From Trichostrongylus colubriformis (taxonomy: Eukaryota; Nematoda; Chromadorea; Rhabditida; Trichostrongylidae), in NCBI GenBank assembly GCA_963978905.1, contig OZ022256.1, positions 21,019,743-21,083,742 of the forward strand: DNA of 64,000 bases, read 5' to 3'. How positions within the stretch are numbered: the first letter of the stretch is position 1; each line of letters starts with the position of its first letter. Positions 1-11,764 of this stretch are shown one piece after another. Position numbers and translations under genes: made by a program. The notes beneath the pieces were generated by a model, which saw only the letters and a list, made by a program, of their open reading frames with translations, did no database searches and was not told the DNA's origin.

Positions 1-436
1 CATGTTGAAAGTAATTAGTGAATCTAACGGTCGCTCCTCCATTCGAGTGGTAGTCTATTTCTGTATTCCTGAACGATCTTCCTGGTGTATTGGGCTATCG
101 TAGCCCTGAATCTGAGCTTCAACTTTCGAATGAAATTCGTCTCCTACAAATCGAAATGAAAGGGAGAATCACGAGAGATTTTTTTTTGATTCGGAACTCA
201 TTCAGCTATTAGATAGAAAGGTTGTCGCCAAAAAACGTTGAAAAGTTGAGAAATTATGGAGTACGGACCCTACGCACTGTAATTGTTGCGCGCAATGCAT
301 TTCCATCTACCCAACTCTCTACACTTTATTTCGTTGGATTAGATTTATCCACGATCTTTGGAAACAGTCCAGAAAGTCACTGTTATACTCATAGACATTT
401 CGAAAGACTATGGGACATTAAATGCAGCAGCCTCGC
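1..436. other. No gene recognised
   Basis: AT-rich flank with only short scattered open frames in both orientations. No convincing splice-bounded exon, RNA gene or transposon end was recognised before the TTAA-flanked element that follows. Confidence 0.5.
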
Positions 437-440
437 TTAA

Positions 441-865
441 AGGAATCGTCCACGGAAAATGAGTTTTTGTGTTACCCATATATTTATATTGTATTTGCCT
501 AATGTTGGCCTCATGCAAAATTTCACGTGAAAAAATGTGAATCTGGCTGAGATACAGCACCACAAAGTGCGGTCCAGGTGGGCGGGGCCTCCATGTAAAA
601 GCCTCGTCCCGTCGTCCGCCGCCGTTGGGAATGGAGAGTGGGACTGTTTACGTTACCTTCTGTTCCTACAATGCGTCTCCGACCACGGCGGACGACGGGA
701 CGAGGCTTTTACACGGAGGCCCCGCCCGCCTGGACCGCACTTTGTGGTGCTGTATCTCAGCCAGATTCACATTTTTTGCGTGAAATTTTGCATGAGGCTA
801 ACATTAGGCAAATACAACATAAACATATGGGTAACACAAAAACTCATTTCCCGTGGACGATTCCT
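441..865. mobile_element. Palindromic MITE, TTAA target (piggyBac-like)
   Basis: The 425-bp segment is almost one long inverted repeat: the left ~200 bp reappear in reverse complement on the right, around a short centre near 640-675. It starts AGGAATCG and ends CGATTCCT and is flanked on both sides by TTAA (437-440 and 866-869), the target duplication of piggyBac-type transposons. No transposase is present. The apparent reading frames crossing it are by-products of the palindrome, and its GC-rich inner arms contrast with the AT-rich flanks. It lies about 1.1 kb upstream of the dehydrogenase start codon. Confidence 0.85.
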
Positions 866-869
866 TTAA

Positions 870-2005
870 AGACACACCACGCGATAATCAAAGTGGTCGC
901 TTTCCTTCTCAGGGCAGGTGGACCCTTGTATGGTTGTGAAGATTGCACCCACTTCGCGGCGCCACGGCTCACCCTCGCCGCGTGGGCCTGGTCGACCTGA
1001 GCCGAACTGAGTCCACCAAGCCGAATCACACCTGGCCTTAGACGAACAAATTTCCAACGTGGCTCTTACGTGGAAAAGGAAACTTGTGATAGAAAAGATA
1101 AGGCAGCGATTCTAGTAGCGAAGGCAGCTTCGACAGGGGAGAGCAGGCGATATCGTAGCATTTTGCGCGATATGATCGAGCAAAAACTTTTTTATGATCT
1201 CCAATATTCGTACGAGTGCTGATGGCAGGAGCTTTATTTTTGGTAGTTGTGATGGGTTTTGATTCATTTTTCTTCACTGGTGAGTAAACTAGGACCTCTA
1301 TATCCTGTAAGACGCACGATAGCTCTCACAACTTTTCGCGAGGTGTGTCCCTTTCTCGAACGGCTTTCTGCAAGCGATGACAAAGCTATGCTCTATTTAA
1401 GTGTGATCGTTTCAGGACAGATCTGATAAGGTGCCTCTAGCTGCGCACTGTGTCTCACATCACGCGAACTTTCTGACCTAATGGTATTACCTGCTGAAGG
1501 AGTAGTACATTTCACACGCTCGTCCTGTAAAGGAGTAGTACTCTCTTAGATAAGCAATTGTCATACATATGTACTGTTGTACCGAGTTTGTGGAAATTTG
1601 GCCTCAAACTTTCAACAAAAGTCTGTGTATTACATTTCTACAACTTTATGCGTATGAGCACCTGCTGTGTACATGGTTAAGATAAAGTTTAAGACGAATT
1701 CACAAAAAAAATCGATATTAAGGTGGCTGGAGAACATTGCATCGGGATCCTTGGAAAATCGTTGTGGCTATCTGTTACCATAATCTGCTGGAGGAGATCA
1801 GCAGACGAGGATGACAGAGTCTTGTTAATTGGCCTTTCTTACCGTCTATATGCTTCTCTTGAAAGTTGTGTGACTCGTCCCCTACTTGGAAGCTACTTAG
1901 TTCGTGTTGTATCGCACTGCTCCAGGTTCCGCATCGCTTTTAATTATGTGTACTTAGTTGAACAATTTCTCGAATGGTATTCAGTGAAACACCCCTTGAC
2001 AGATA
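870..2005. other. Intergenic region upstream of the dehydrogenase gene
   Basis: No exon with good splice borders was found. A GC-rich patch at about 900-1030 is open on both strands but has no recognisable domain. The promoter of the dehydrogenase gene should lie here, but no TATA box or trans-splice acceptor could be fixed with confidence. Confidence 0.4.
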
Positions 2006-5000
2006 ATGGGCCGTGTGTGTGGTATCGTCGTTGTAACTGGAGCGAATCGTGGGATCGGTTTGGAGCTGACCACGGTGCTTCTCCTAAATGACGCCGTCTC
2101 GAGGATATACACCGGTTGTCGGAATAGTGAACGAGCTGAGGTAGAACTAGGCTTTTTAGCGGGTACATGAAAACCATGGCATGACCCACATTTGCCCTTA
2201 CTCGCAGACTCTGACAGGGGAAGGTATTTTACTTCCCATGAAACTTTGAAATGAGACCCAGGGGGATCGGTAGAGCGTCGAACGCTGATTATAACTGTGA
2301 AAACCAAAATTGCCAAATGGCATCCTGAAGCGAGTTACGAGGGGTCAAAGTTTGCCTGTGACACCTCATTGGCGAGGCACTTTGCCATCAGACGGTTTGT
2401 CGAAATGGCCATTTGCAATGAGACACATACCACTGTACGCGCTTTCGAATGCTGATCTCAAATCTGTATTCAACATCTGTCAAATAATTACCTGAATGAA
2501 GTTATGAAGGTTTTTCTGAAAAAAAAAGAGTAATACCATTTCATAGTATGTTTGGGAGCCCGTAGCGCGCGAGCCATGCGTTTTCACGCGAAAACAGTGT
2601 GATTTTCGTGTTCAGGGAATCAATCTATCCCATGGGTTCTCGGAAAAATCGATGGGCTATTGGCTGGCATCCAATTTAACAAAGGAGAAGTCGTTGACCC
2701 TTGCCCAGCAAATGCTCTTATTTGGCGCTTGTTACGTGCGTTTAGTGTGATGGGCAAGCGTGATAGGTATGTTTAGGTTGTCTTGTTCAGGTTACAGGAA
2801 TGTTTGTCGAAGAAATATCAAAAACTATCACTTTACCTCCTGGCCACCCCCAATTTTCCGAAGTTGGACCTGAAACTTTGACCCCTCGTAACTCGCTTCA
2901 GTATGCCATTTGGCAATTTTAGTTTTCACAACTATAATCAGCGTTCGAAGCTCTATCGATCCCTCCTGGTCTCACATCAAAGTTCCACGGGAAGTAAAAT
3001 ACCTTCCCTTGTGAGAGAAGAATCGAGATGCGATGCAGATATCGCCGCGCAAACTCCAAATAGGCACGCTACGGCACATGTTCTAGAACGTTTTTGTCAG
3101 AGTTCATGGTATTTGCTGGAGTCTCATGAAACGTTATTTTTTTAGGCCCTACAAAGCCTTCCTGATCCGCACAAGAAGTTACGAATCATTGAGTTGGATG
3201 TATCAAAGGGTTAGCAACTTTTTCGCTGTAAGCGCTCCATGCAAACAATCACAGATACTTCAGACTGGAGTATCAAAACGGCAGTTGCAGCTATAGAGCG
3301 AGAAAGTGGACACATAAATTTGCTGATCAATAACGCCGCGATACTTGAAAAGGTAAGAAACTTCTCGGTCACTAAACCTGCAGCTCACTGAATAGACAAA
3401 GTACGCATTCACATGTCACTGCGACGCTTAGTGAGTTCGAATGCCTCGTATATTTTTGAAAAGTGTTGACTGAAGTCGGACATTCCATTATTAGTTAGGT
3501 GCCCATCTAACCTTCCATTTGCCATATGCACAATTAGGTCGCGGTCAGACTTGGCGATTTTGCGATTCTGCTGTGTCGCGACTCCTCACATAAAGGCGCC
3601 AATGCATGATCCCAAGGTAGCAGTATCGCGTCTAGAAGTGCGATGTCGCAAAATCGTAACATCGCGGAAACACAAGTTCGTAAAATTGCTAAGTCTGACG
3701 GCGGCCTTATCTTCCCACAGGTTATATGCCATTCAAATGGCTCTACAACCCTGAGCACATCCCACTGGTTGAGCTACACTGGCCGCCACCTTTTCGTTCT
3801 TTCTGAAGCTAATTCCCTCCCATTTCTAAGGCTGGCTAAAGCTTCAGTTTTAGCGAAAACGGTGAATACGGTCATGACAGAACGCTAGCAGTTTAAGATA
3901 ACAGTTTGTAATGCAACTCGCAAAGCTATAGATTAACAGACCGTGTAGTTGTGCTTTTCCATGAGTGAGGAGTACATCGATTCTGCACATGATCACTGCA
4001 CATGAAACAACTGCGCGATTTCAAACGATTGCTCGCGATGAGCATAGCACATCTAGAACTGCAGTCCATTTCGGAGCGCCCCATAGAGTGTGCCCTGTGG
4101 ACTTGGGTGAGTGGCGAGAGTGAGAGTGTGTGGCGGGGTGAGAGAGTTTGATACACTTTCGTCCACGTCCGTAGGCCACGCCCTATCAGGCGCTCCGAAA
4201 TAGACTATATTTCTCGAATTCTTAGCCTCTTCTTTTCCATTTTGATATCTGCAGCGCTATGTAGCACTTCTATTTCTATTCCTGTTTATCCATAGAATTG
4301 CTCCTCATCCTGTCCGCCCTCGACCTACCTCTGTCTTTTAGGAGCACAAGGCAGGAATTCCAAACGGTGAGCGTGCAGCATGGCTTCGACACTTCGACAT
4401 CAATGTAGTTTCACCTGCAATGATGATACAGGTGCATCGAACAGCAAAACATCCAAGATATCACTTTGCAGAGATCTCATTCTATACAGGAATGCCTTCC
4501 ACTCTTACGAAAGTCCATAGCCAGGAAGGAATCGGCCACGATTGTTAATATGTCTGGGCGGAAAGGATCCATTGAACTGTGTCCTGGAACTGAACGAGTA
4601 CACGGAAATTATGCATACATGTGCAGCAAGGTCAGCCTGTGAAGATCATTTTGAAGTACGTACCACTTAGTGGTTAGGTGCGGAGTTTCATATTTGTTTG
4701 CAAAGTTTCAACACTTATGAGACAATCATCATCATACATCTGGCGCGTCTGAAAACTCGACAAGAATGTGCTTGTCCGGACGAGATAATTTTTATGCAAA
4801 AATGTACTTCCTTAGAACAACTATGTCTCCCCATGATTTCACAGGAGTGTCTGTTCAAGCCCTGCTCCCCTAATGAATAAACTGAAGCAGTGATGACATC
4901 GTGCTCGGGTACCACAGTACTTTTGAAGGCAACGCGTTGATAACTGGATATTCAGGGAAACCTAATATGGTCACTATGAATGGGTACTAGAGCCTTAGCT

Positions 5001-6143
5001 CACAGTGTTGAGGCCGCCAATTGCTAGAAGTCCTGATTTTCACAGGGCTCCACCTTGTCACTAAATGCCTCGCTGTTCCAGCTCGCTCCGTGAAGGAGCA
5101 AAAGTCGACCTCCGAAAATATCCACGCGAGGAAAGGGACCAACGTTTTCTGTGGATATAGTCTTTCCCTCGATTGAATTCCCTCTCGTTGCGCCTTTAAC
5201 TTTATGAACACTTTTGAACAACTCTAACATAGATAGATGCAGAATTCACGAATGACTGAACTGATAGTTATTGAACACAAGCTTTTCAAAATCCATCCCA
5301 TGAACGGGTTGCCGTCCAATCTGGTTCCCTTATGCAGTTCATATCCTTTGTGGCTCTCAGCCTCAGCGGAGGCTAGTACTGTCAGGCCTAGGAAATGTCC
5401 TACAGCGTTAAAAAATGCGAGGAGTGTGCGAGAGACATTAGAGCATGCCCCGAAATCAGAGGAATCCTTCAGAAACCTGTGGTTTTCTTATTTCCATTCT
5501 ATTATGATCTACTTTTTCACTACACTCCAAAAGCAACATTTCATGCAGAAGAATCAAAATCTGACGAAGGACATCACCTCAACTTTTTCGCACGTAGGTA
5601 GCTCGGCGGGGCCTCGGGTGCCGCCGCTCTGCTCCACAGTCCTCGTGACCCCGTACATGTCACCCGTTGTACAGAAATTTGAGGAGATGCATCTTGGTAT
5701 TTTGATTTTTTTTTGACGTGAAACTTTGCGTTTGACTTGTAGAGAACACGTAAAACATAATTGTATGGGAATGAGAGAAGTCAATTTTCCGTGAAAGGTT
5801 TCTCCAAATAATATTTATCATAGCTCCAAAATCAAACAGCAAACAATTTTGCAGACAGCCGTGAATCATCTAACCCGAATAATGTCGATTGAGCACTCCG
5901 ACATTCTGACCGTAGCCATCTGTCCTGGATGGAACAGAACCGATATGGGAGGCCCTAATGTAAGCGAACAAGGTTCCCCATAATCCAGTTCTTAGTTCGA
6001 ACAGAAATTGCATCAAACTTTTCCAGGGTATGAAAGACCCGTCAGAAACTGCGCCGGAGCTTTTGGCAACCGTAGATAAAATGACAATTGCAGAACACTC
6101 AGGTAAATTCTGGGACCGTAAAGGCCGACCAATACCATATTGA
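2006..6143 (+). CDS. Short-chain dehydrogenase/reductase (C-factor-like SDR), 7 exons
   Basis: Complete gene read by splicing 2006-2140, 3146-3209, 3255-3352, 4342-4431, 4472-4630, 5855-5959 and 6027-6143; all junctions are GT..AG and in phase, giving 768 bp (255 aa plus TGA). It should be a cytosolic NAD(P)H-dependent oxidoreductase; the substrate is unknown. Seen: the Rossmann dinucleotide motif TGANRGIG at residues 11-18, NNAA at 92-95, the structural Asn at N120, YMCSK (Y178...K182) as the YxxxK catalytic pair, and PGWNRTDMGG near 205. The C-terminus KGRPIPY fits the small C-factor-like SDR group, and the length is normal for SDRs. The ATG at 2006 is the only one that places the Rossmann motif at the usual distance. 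Odd point: the usual NxSS catalytic-serine motif reads NMSG (157-158), so the canonical Ser is Gly. Introns 1, 3 and 5 (about 1.0-1.2 kb) carry inverted-repeat elements; introns 2, 4 and 6 are 40-67 bp. Confidence 0.93.
2218..3008. mobile_element. Foldback element in intron 1 of the SDR gene
   Basis: Arms of about 140 bp (2218-2353 and 2873-3008) are reverse complements of each other, with shared marks such as CGAGTTACGAGGGGTCAAAG near the inner ends and TATAATCAGCGTTCGAAG further out. A related copy lies at 43707-44769, sharing the loop as well as the arms, so this is a dispersed family and not a local duplication. No transposase is visible and no clear target duplication was found. It sits wholly inside the intron and does not touch the splice sites. 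Confidence 0.8.
3540..3703. repeat. Small MITE in intron 3 of the SDR gene
   Basis: Terminal inverted repeats of about 30 bp: left GCGGTCAGACTTGGCGATTT, right complement CGCCGTCAGACTTAGCAATT. The body is about 164 bp with further palindromic GCGATTTTGCGA-type pieces. No coding potential. Confidence 0.65.
4062..4207. repeat. MITE with GGCGTGGCC-type inverted ends, copy 1
   Basis: About 145 bp with inverted termini reading CAGTCCATTTCGGAGCGCC on the left and its near complement on the right, followed inward by GGGCGTGGCC-like sequence and GAGAGTG-rich centre. Related copies lie at 29789-29949 and 62946-63086. This one ends 135 bp before exon 4 of the dehydrogenase gene. Confidence 0.75.
5545..5735. 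repeat. Possible degenerate inverted-repeat element in SDR intron 5
   Basis: The sequence after 5545 (AATCAAAATC, CATCACCTCAA, GTACG blocks) returns in the same order in the reverse complement of the segment ending near 5735. The centre is unusually GC-rich (5603-5655). The match is interrupted by gaps, so borders are approximate. Confidence 0.35.
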
Positions 6144-6217
6144 GCTGTTCAGTGCCTACATACGTGTGATCATCTGCTTACCACTTTAGTTATTGTATAT
6201 ACTGCTGGCAAATTGAT

Positions 6218-6227
6218 AATAAATAAA
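6218..6227 (+). terminator. Polyadenylation signal of the SDR gene
   Basis: Overlapping AATAAA hexamers 75-85 bp after the TGA stop of the dehydrogenase gene. Position and spacing fit a short nematode 3' UTR. Confidence 0.7.
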
Positions 6228-9200
6228 AGGCTTTTTGTTGTCTAGTTGCGTTATTGATATGGAGGATGGGATGCAGTTTTATGTTCTGCTAGACAAGTGG
6301 AAGTGTAAGGAAGCCAAAAAGAAAAAAATGGGCGTGGTGCTGACCAAGCTCATTAATTTTCTCCATAGTCATCAATGTATTTGGGGAGTGAGCACTGTCG
6401 CGGAGCGAAGATCACCCCTATGAAGTTTGATTTAAGGTGCTGACAGTTTATCCAGACCAGAGGAAGGAGAACCTCTTCACTCACAGCATCAGTACGCGCG
6501 GTGACAATCCTAGTGTATTACTCCAGTGAGAAAGCGCAAACCACAGCGCAAAGTGGGGTGAACCCTCATTTCTAGTAGTAACCTTCTGAATGCCAGCGCT
6601 GTATGGTGGCTTTATAAGAGAAGCATAGATGACTATCTCTGGAAGACAGGCATTCGTCTGCGAAAGAGAATTCCCCGTCAACAGATACGTACAAGATCAG
6701 GCTTCTTGGTATGGATAGCGCTGAACTACAGAGTAATTATGATTGTGACCACTTTCGGTACTTGCCGACAGCAGGCAGACAGACAGGCAAGCAGACAAGC
6801 GCACCAAAGCTCTGCTTTATGCATACCGTATGTAGAAGAATACGTGGACAGAGGTGTTGACTAGTCACTGCAAAGCAGACAACTTCATGAACGCGGAAAA
6901 CGCTACATGAAACAGTACTTTCTTTCGCGAGACAGCAGTATTTAACATGTGATCGTTCTTTCCAGTGAAGCCTGAATTTTTCGGAGTTGCTGAGCCAAAG
7001 AGAGCGCAAAGTGATGGAAATGAGCATTTTATAGGCTTTGTAAGCCCCCATAAACATCTACGAACTGTGAATCTCGCTGTGCTAGCTCACAGAGACCTTT
7101 ACTCGCATTGTATGTGGTTGTATGGAGAGACTTCCAATACTTCTGCGGTAGAGGTATTTACCTAGCCCTCTGTAGGTAGACTCATTAAGTCCTAGAAGAC
7201 ACGATGTGAATCTAGTCGAGCAAACGTTACGCTGGAGATTTTTGAACGGGAAAAGCGCACATGGCGCTCGCTGAACTCACTTCGAGATGCGCCGTCATCT
7301 CCACTCACAGTTCCAACTACTAAAGGAGTTTCCGCTTATACATATGTATGGGAGTTCCCTAGTTATCTATGCATGTGCTCTCACTTACTGAAGCGCATGA
7401 TAATGATTTGTATCCACTGAAACCTCCCATTACAGTCCTTAGTTTCCTGTCTATTCATCCAAGTTGAGGGCTGTCGAAAGACAACACCCATCGCGGTCAA
7501 GCCGAAACGTCGCAGGACTTGGATCAGTCCCATAGATTGCAGGTTCCCAAGTGAATTCTAGCATCACGACTTTTTCATCCTCTTTGTTGGTCACCTACGT
7601 CCCCGTCTGTCCGTGATTTGTGGATTCCCTAGCCAACGATTGGCCTTGCAGCAGAAAAGGGACATCGAATCGCATGCAAATGAATGGAGATACATACTAG
7701 TAGGCGAAGCCATATCATTTCCACCGTATATGGGAGAAGTGGCGCAGTTATCACTCATCCTCGAATGGCAAATGAATACAAGAAAATGCGGACCACTGTA
7801 CCCGCGAGTGGAATCGCTGCACCAGTGATCGCGTAATGAGCTTTCAGTGCGTTCGAAACTTTATGTGAAGCAGATGCTTTGCTGAAGTAACGTATATACA
7901 ACATTCATGTGAAATCTTTATTAACCCGTGTTAAAATATTATGAGTGTTGCAATGGCCCGCTCCAAAAGCAGTGAAGCTTGAGGAACTGAACACTCCTGG
8001 AGAGCATAGTACAAAGGAACAAACAGCAACAGCCCGTTCCGAGCGTTTATGACGGCCTTCTTCCTAAGGAAATGGCAGTTGCGTGAGAAAAATAATCGAG
8101 CTATTGGCGAAAAAAAATCCTTAGAAATAATGTAGGTGGATTGACACAATTGTGATCGCTCACAAGCTGCCAAGTTCTCATGGTAACACGTATAATGGCT
8201 ATGGAAGGCGAGTCTGTCCTGATTATATAGGCAGTTCTAGGATAGCAACATAAGTGACAAGATAAGAGCAAGGGATACTAAAACTGGTTTGAATAATCAT
8301 GGGATATCAATGCGCACTGAGAATTGGTCATTGAAAAAGTAAATGTAGGAAGATGGCGAACGATCAGCGAGCCGATGTCGTTGGTATTTCTGCCATTTCA
8401 AGTCGAACATCAATACTGAAAGATGCGATAAGTATCAAATGGGTAGAATGAGTGATGATAAGGTTTGATATTCCTTTTGCCGCGAGGGCTCGTGGAACTA
8501 TCTAAAAACTAACTAAGTTTTCAATGATTCAGCATTTATTGGACTGCGCAAATTTTTTTTTGCTATTTAATGTTCTTTTTGTTTCTTAAACTATTACATC
8601 GGTTCATGAATTTCTTACTTATAACTTCTTCGACTTTTCAAAAGCTGCTTTCGAAAATTTTAACTATGGTCCGCGTCAGAGTAACAAGCTCCCGATGTTC
8701 CATCCCCATGAATATAAAAGCGCGCGCGCTGCAGATCGGTTCAAAAATGGACAAGCGCAAACTTTGAGATTTCCACCTTTGAGCACAAACTCGGTATCAG
8801 TTCGCAAGGCACGGCTGTCAGGGTCAATCTGCACTCCGCCCGCCACCACAACTGATCTCACCGTCAGCCACTGGTTCAGTTGCTTTGATGACGGAGACGC
8901 ACGCCCTGAATACCCTGGACGATCGACCGATCTCATGAAGATGCGATGCACCGCGAGCTCCAGATACACCACGATTCCCACTCGCGCATTAGAGAAAGCG
9001 ATTAGCCGCTCTCAATAGTTCGTCACCTCATCGTTCGCTGGGCTTCTGTTGCTATAGGCTCCATCGCTGTGACAGTGGGACAAATTTATGTACCAACATA
9101 ATGCAGTGAACGGTGTTGAGCTCACGTCAATTTCAAAGTTTCTTATAGTGTTCCAGTGAATTTCCGTTTGAATCTAGGGGGTACCCAGGACTATTTCAAA

Positions 9201-10182
9201 TCTAGCTATGAATTACGGTTCAATTATAATGAAAATGGCGAGATTGCTCGAGCCATGCTCAGGACCCTGACAGAATTTTACAGCTTCACTCTATAGAATA
9301 ATTAATGACAGACTTAACTTGGAGAATTAGCGCAGAAGTTAAAAATGGCTGCGCTTATTCACATATTAATCCCCTACCACTAAGATTGGCGCGCAACGCG
9401 TATTCACTCAATGCTAATTTACGGCTATTTGTCTGGAATCGTGCCTTTATTTGGAGACACTTTTCTTGCTCGCCGGTAGGAAGAAATCTTCTGATTCTGT
9501 TAGGGAGCGTATCGTACAGCCACGTTGCGCGCTGAGGGGTGTCTCACGAAACGCTCCAGCCAATTTTTACCCATGGCAGGTCTCATGAAAGCTATCTTTC
9601 TGACCCAGTTTTAAAAATTCGACGCCGTTGAGCCAGACCAAGATTTGTGAGATAAGACCTCGCTAACAAACCTCTACCCCTTCGATATTTCTAGTATTTC
9701 GTCTACTTTGGCTAGCGACATCTACTCATTAAGGTATAACGACAATTACCTTGCTGGCGAATCGCAGGACGGCGGTGATAGTTCTTGGAAAGGAGATGTT
9801 GTGGCATTCTAAAAGAATGAAGAAAGTTATTTTTGTGAGGTGACAGGAAAAAGGCGTAGAACAGCACCGAAAAATCGCAGTGTCCGAAAGTACCATAAAT
9901 AGGGCTGTCAATAGATAAGAATGGACTTTGACGCATAGTCCAATGGACATTCCTCTTCTTTCTCAGAGAAATAAGCGACCTTATCTATGAGATCTCATAT
10001 ACGCAATATGAGGCAACAATTTCGTATTGCGTATCATTGCACCACACACAATTGATAGCAAGCCAAACATGTTCACACAAAATTTACAGTTTCCCGCATT
10101 TCTGACTTCTCTGCATTTTGAACAAATATAATTTCTGTTCCTCAAAGAACGTAGGAGAAAGAAAAACGTTCTTGTGGAGTTA
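6228..10182. other. About 4 kb without a recognised gene
   Basis: Many open stretches of 60-107 codons occur on both strands but none has splice borders or motifs that I recognise. A GC-richer patch at 8690-9010 is open on both strands (101 and 107 codons) and begins with ATATAAAAG at about 8711 followed by a (GC)n run. This could be a TATA-type promoter or chance. No transposon ends were paired here. Confidence 0.4.
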
Positions 10183-10320
10183 CAAGTATGCTGATTAATG
10201 GGCAAAAGTCGGACGGGACTACCTGACTCCAAATGGTGAGTATACCCGGAAAGCATGAGGTGCAGGTTCCAGTCTCGTCCAACACCGAAGCTTTTGCCCA
10301 TAACTCAGCATACTTGTACA
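10183..10320 (+). repeat. tRNA-like repeat inside inverted termini, copy 1
   Basis: The ends are inverted copies of about 27 bp (left TACAAGTATGCTGATTAATG, right complement with TATGCTGAGTTATGGGC). Inside, on the plus strand, a box-B-like GGTTCCAGTCTC follows a degenerate box A. The right part matches the copy at 46911-47013, which has a much better box B. It may be a tRNA-derived SINE that became enclosed by inverted ends. Confidence 0.55.
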
Positions 10321-10790
10321 ATTACCGCATCGCGGGGTGCGGTGAAAATCGGCAACTTTCAAAATTAAGTTTTCAAGAGGGTGTTTTTTGGAAAATTCTT
10401 TTTATTTTTACTACCTCGCTCCGGACAAGGAAGGAACTCCCGGTGAATGGACAGCTTCTTACACTCTACCATATGAAAACTGTTTCACTCATCTCGAGGC
10501 TCTTTCATCCTTCCAGTCATCAAGCATGGTCCACACCCCCTTTTACTCGACGTGATAGACGGCTCCATTGCTACTATGTGCCTTGGAAATGATGTGGAGA
10601 CAGCGTGATATGCGTGATATTATTTGTGTGCGGTGCAGTGGCGTGAAATACACGGCTTTCGCTTCATATTGCGTGCTCTCCTCAATCCACATTGATCCCT
10701 GTTTGCTTGTGCTTTTTTATGGATTGTGTCATTTTTGCGTTTTCAGGTTTTGCAGGTGCTTGCTACAAAATCTTTTTCATGCATAATTGC
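10321..10790. other. No gene recognised
   Basis: AT-rich interval between the tRNA-like repeat and the mariner-type element. Short open frames only. Confidence 0.4.
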
Positions 10791-11764
10791 TGACGCTCCT
10801 GTACTATGGGGTGGCACTTAAAAACAATATCTAGGAAGCGAAAAAATTTGCTCACATTGAGAGGATGAGAACGAGCTCTGAGAAGTGTTCTCAACCACAA
10901 AAAGGATGCCAAAAATATCAGGTTGTACCAAAAGTCATGTAGGATTTTTTTCGACCATCACTTTTCATTATTATTTCCTCCAACAAACGACTAATAGTCA
11001 AAACCGTATTCACCATTGTTACCCCGCCACCACATAGGTACTAGATCGTTGACCCCTGCACCCAAAACGCTGGGTTTTGAGGGTCGAAGAAATTAGCGAT
11101 CGCCTTTGCAAGCAGAATCATAAACAACGAATTTTCTCTTGGCCAGGAGGATTGGATGGGAAAGGTGATGGTCAGAAAGGGCAATGTTTGGAGAGCATGG
11201 CGAGTAAGGCAGGACATCCTAACCGAGCTCCTGTAGCTTGGCCTGGGTACTTTTCGCGAAATGGGAGCGGGCGTCGTCATGATGGTGGGTGACCACGGGC
11301 CTTCTCCATCGCTTTTCCCGAACAGGGACGGTAAGCTGCTGGAGCTGGTGGGTACATACGGTGACTGTCTCGCCTTGTACAGCACCTCGTGGAAAAACAT
11401 TCCTTCCGCGTCCAAGAAATAGCACAGTCCTGAGGGTGGTTTGTCTTCCATGTCAATCTCGGCGTTGCTGAAGCTGATGAACCAGCGGCGCACGGTCTCG
11501 TAGCTCACACATCATTGAGCACCGAGGCACTGAGCCTAAGCCTCGGGGCGCAGGGGGGGGGACACCTCACAGATTCTAACATCAATGGCAGGCAGGGTTT
11601 TGTTCGTTCATTTACTTTCCACATTTCAAAATGAAAACATACCAGTTCATCCTCGACAATCGGACACGTAAGATTACATGTTTTGAAGATTTGTAATGGG
11701 ATTATTTCACTATTGTAAATTAAAATATGTTTTTGAGTGCCACCCCCATGGTACATGATTGCCC
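10791..11764 (-). mobile_element. Mariner-type element, copy 1 of the GGGGTGGCACT family
   Basis: Inverted ends share CTATGGGGTGGCACTTAAAA on the left and the complement of GAGTGCCACCCCCATGG on the right, extending outward through a weaker CGCTC..GTAC block. It contains a decayed DD34D transposase on the minus strand (11041-11508). The same ends bound the transposase-less element at 49918-50692, so that shorter element is probably a deletion derivative of this family. Confidence 0.75.
11041..11508 (-). pseudogene. Decayed mariner (DD34D) transposase
   Basis: The minus strand reads an HTH-type piece (YETVRRWF..., MEDKPPSG) and then, in another frame, a stretch with FPRGAVQGETVTV, DDARSHFAKSTQAKLQELG, a stop, DVLPYSPCSP and SDHH. 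Spacing from the Asp of DDARSH to the Asp of SDHH is 34 residues, the mariner DD34D pattern. The middle of the protein, including the first catalytic Asp region, is missing or scrambled, and there are frameshifts and a stop, so it cannot be active. Subfamily is not assigned. Confidence 0.8.

Noticed and set aside
537..1000. Overlapping plus-strand frames of 110 and 120 codons
   Set aside because: They cross the palindromic TTAA element, whose GC-rich arms leave several frames open at once.
8711..8740. TATA-box-like ATATAAAAG followed by a GC run as a promoter
   Set aside because: No gene could be recognised downstream on either strand, so a promoter call is not supported.
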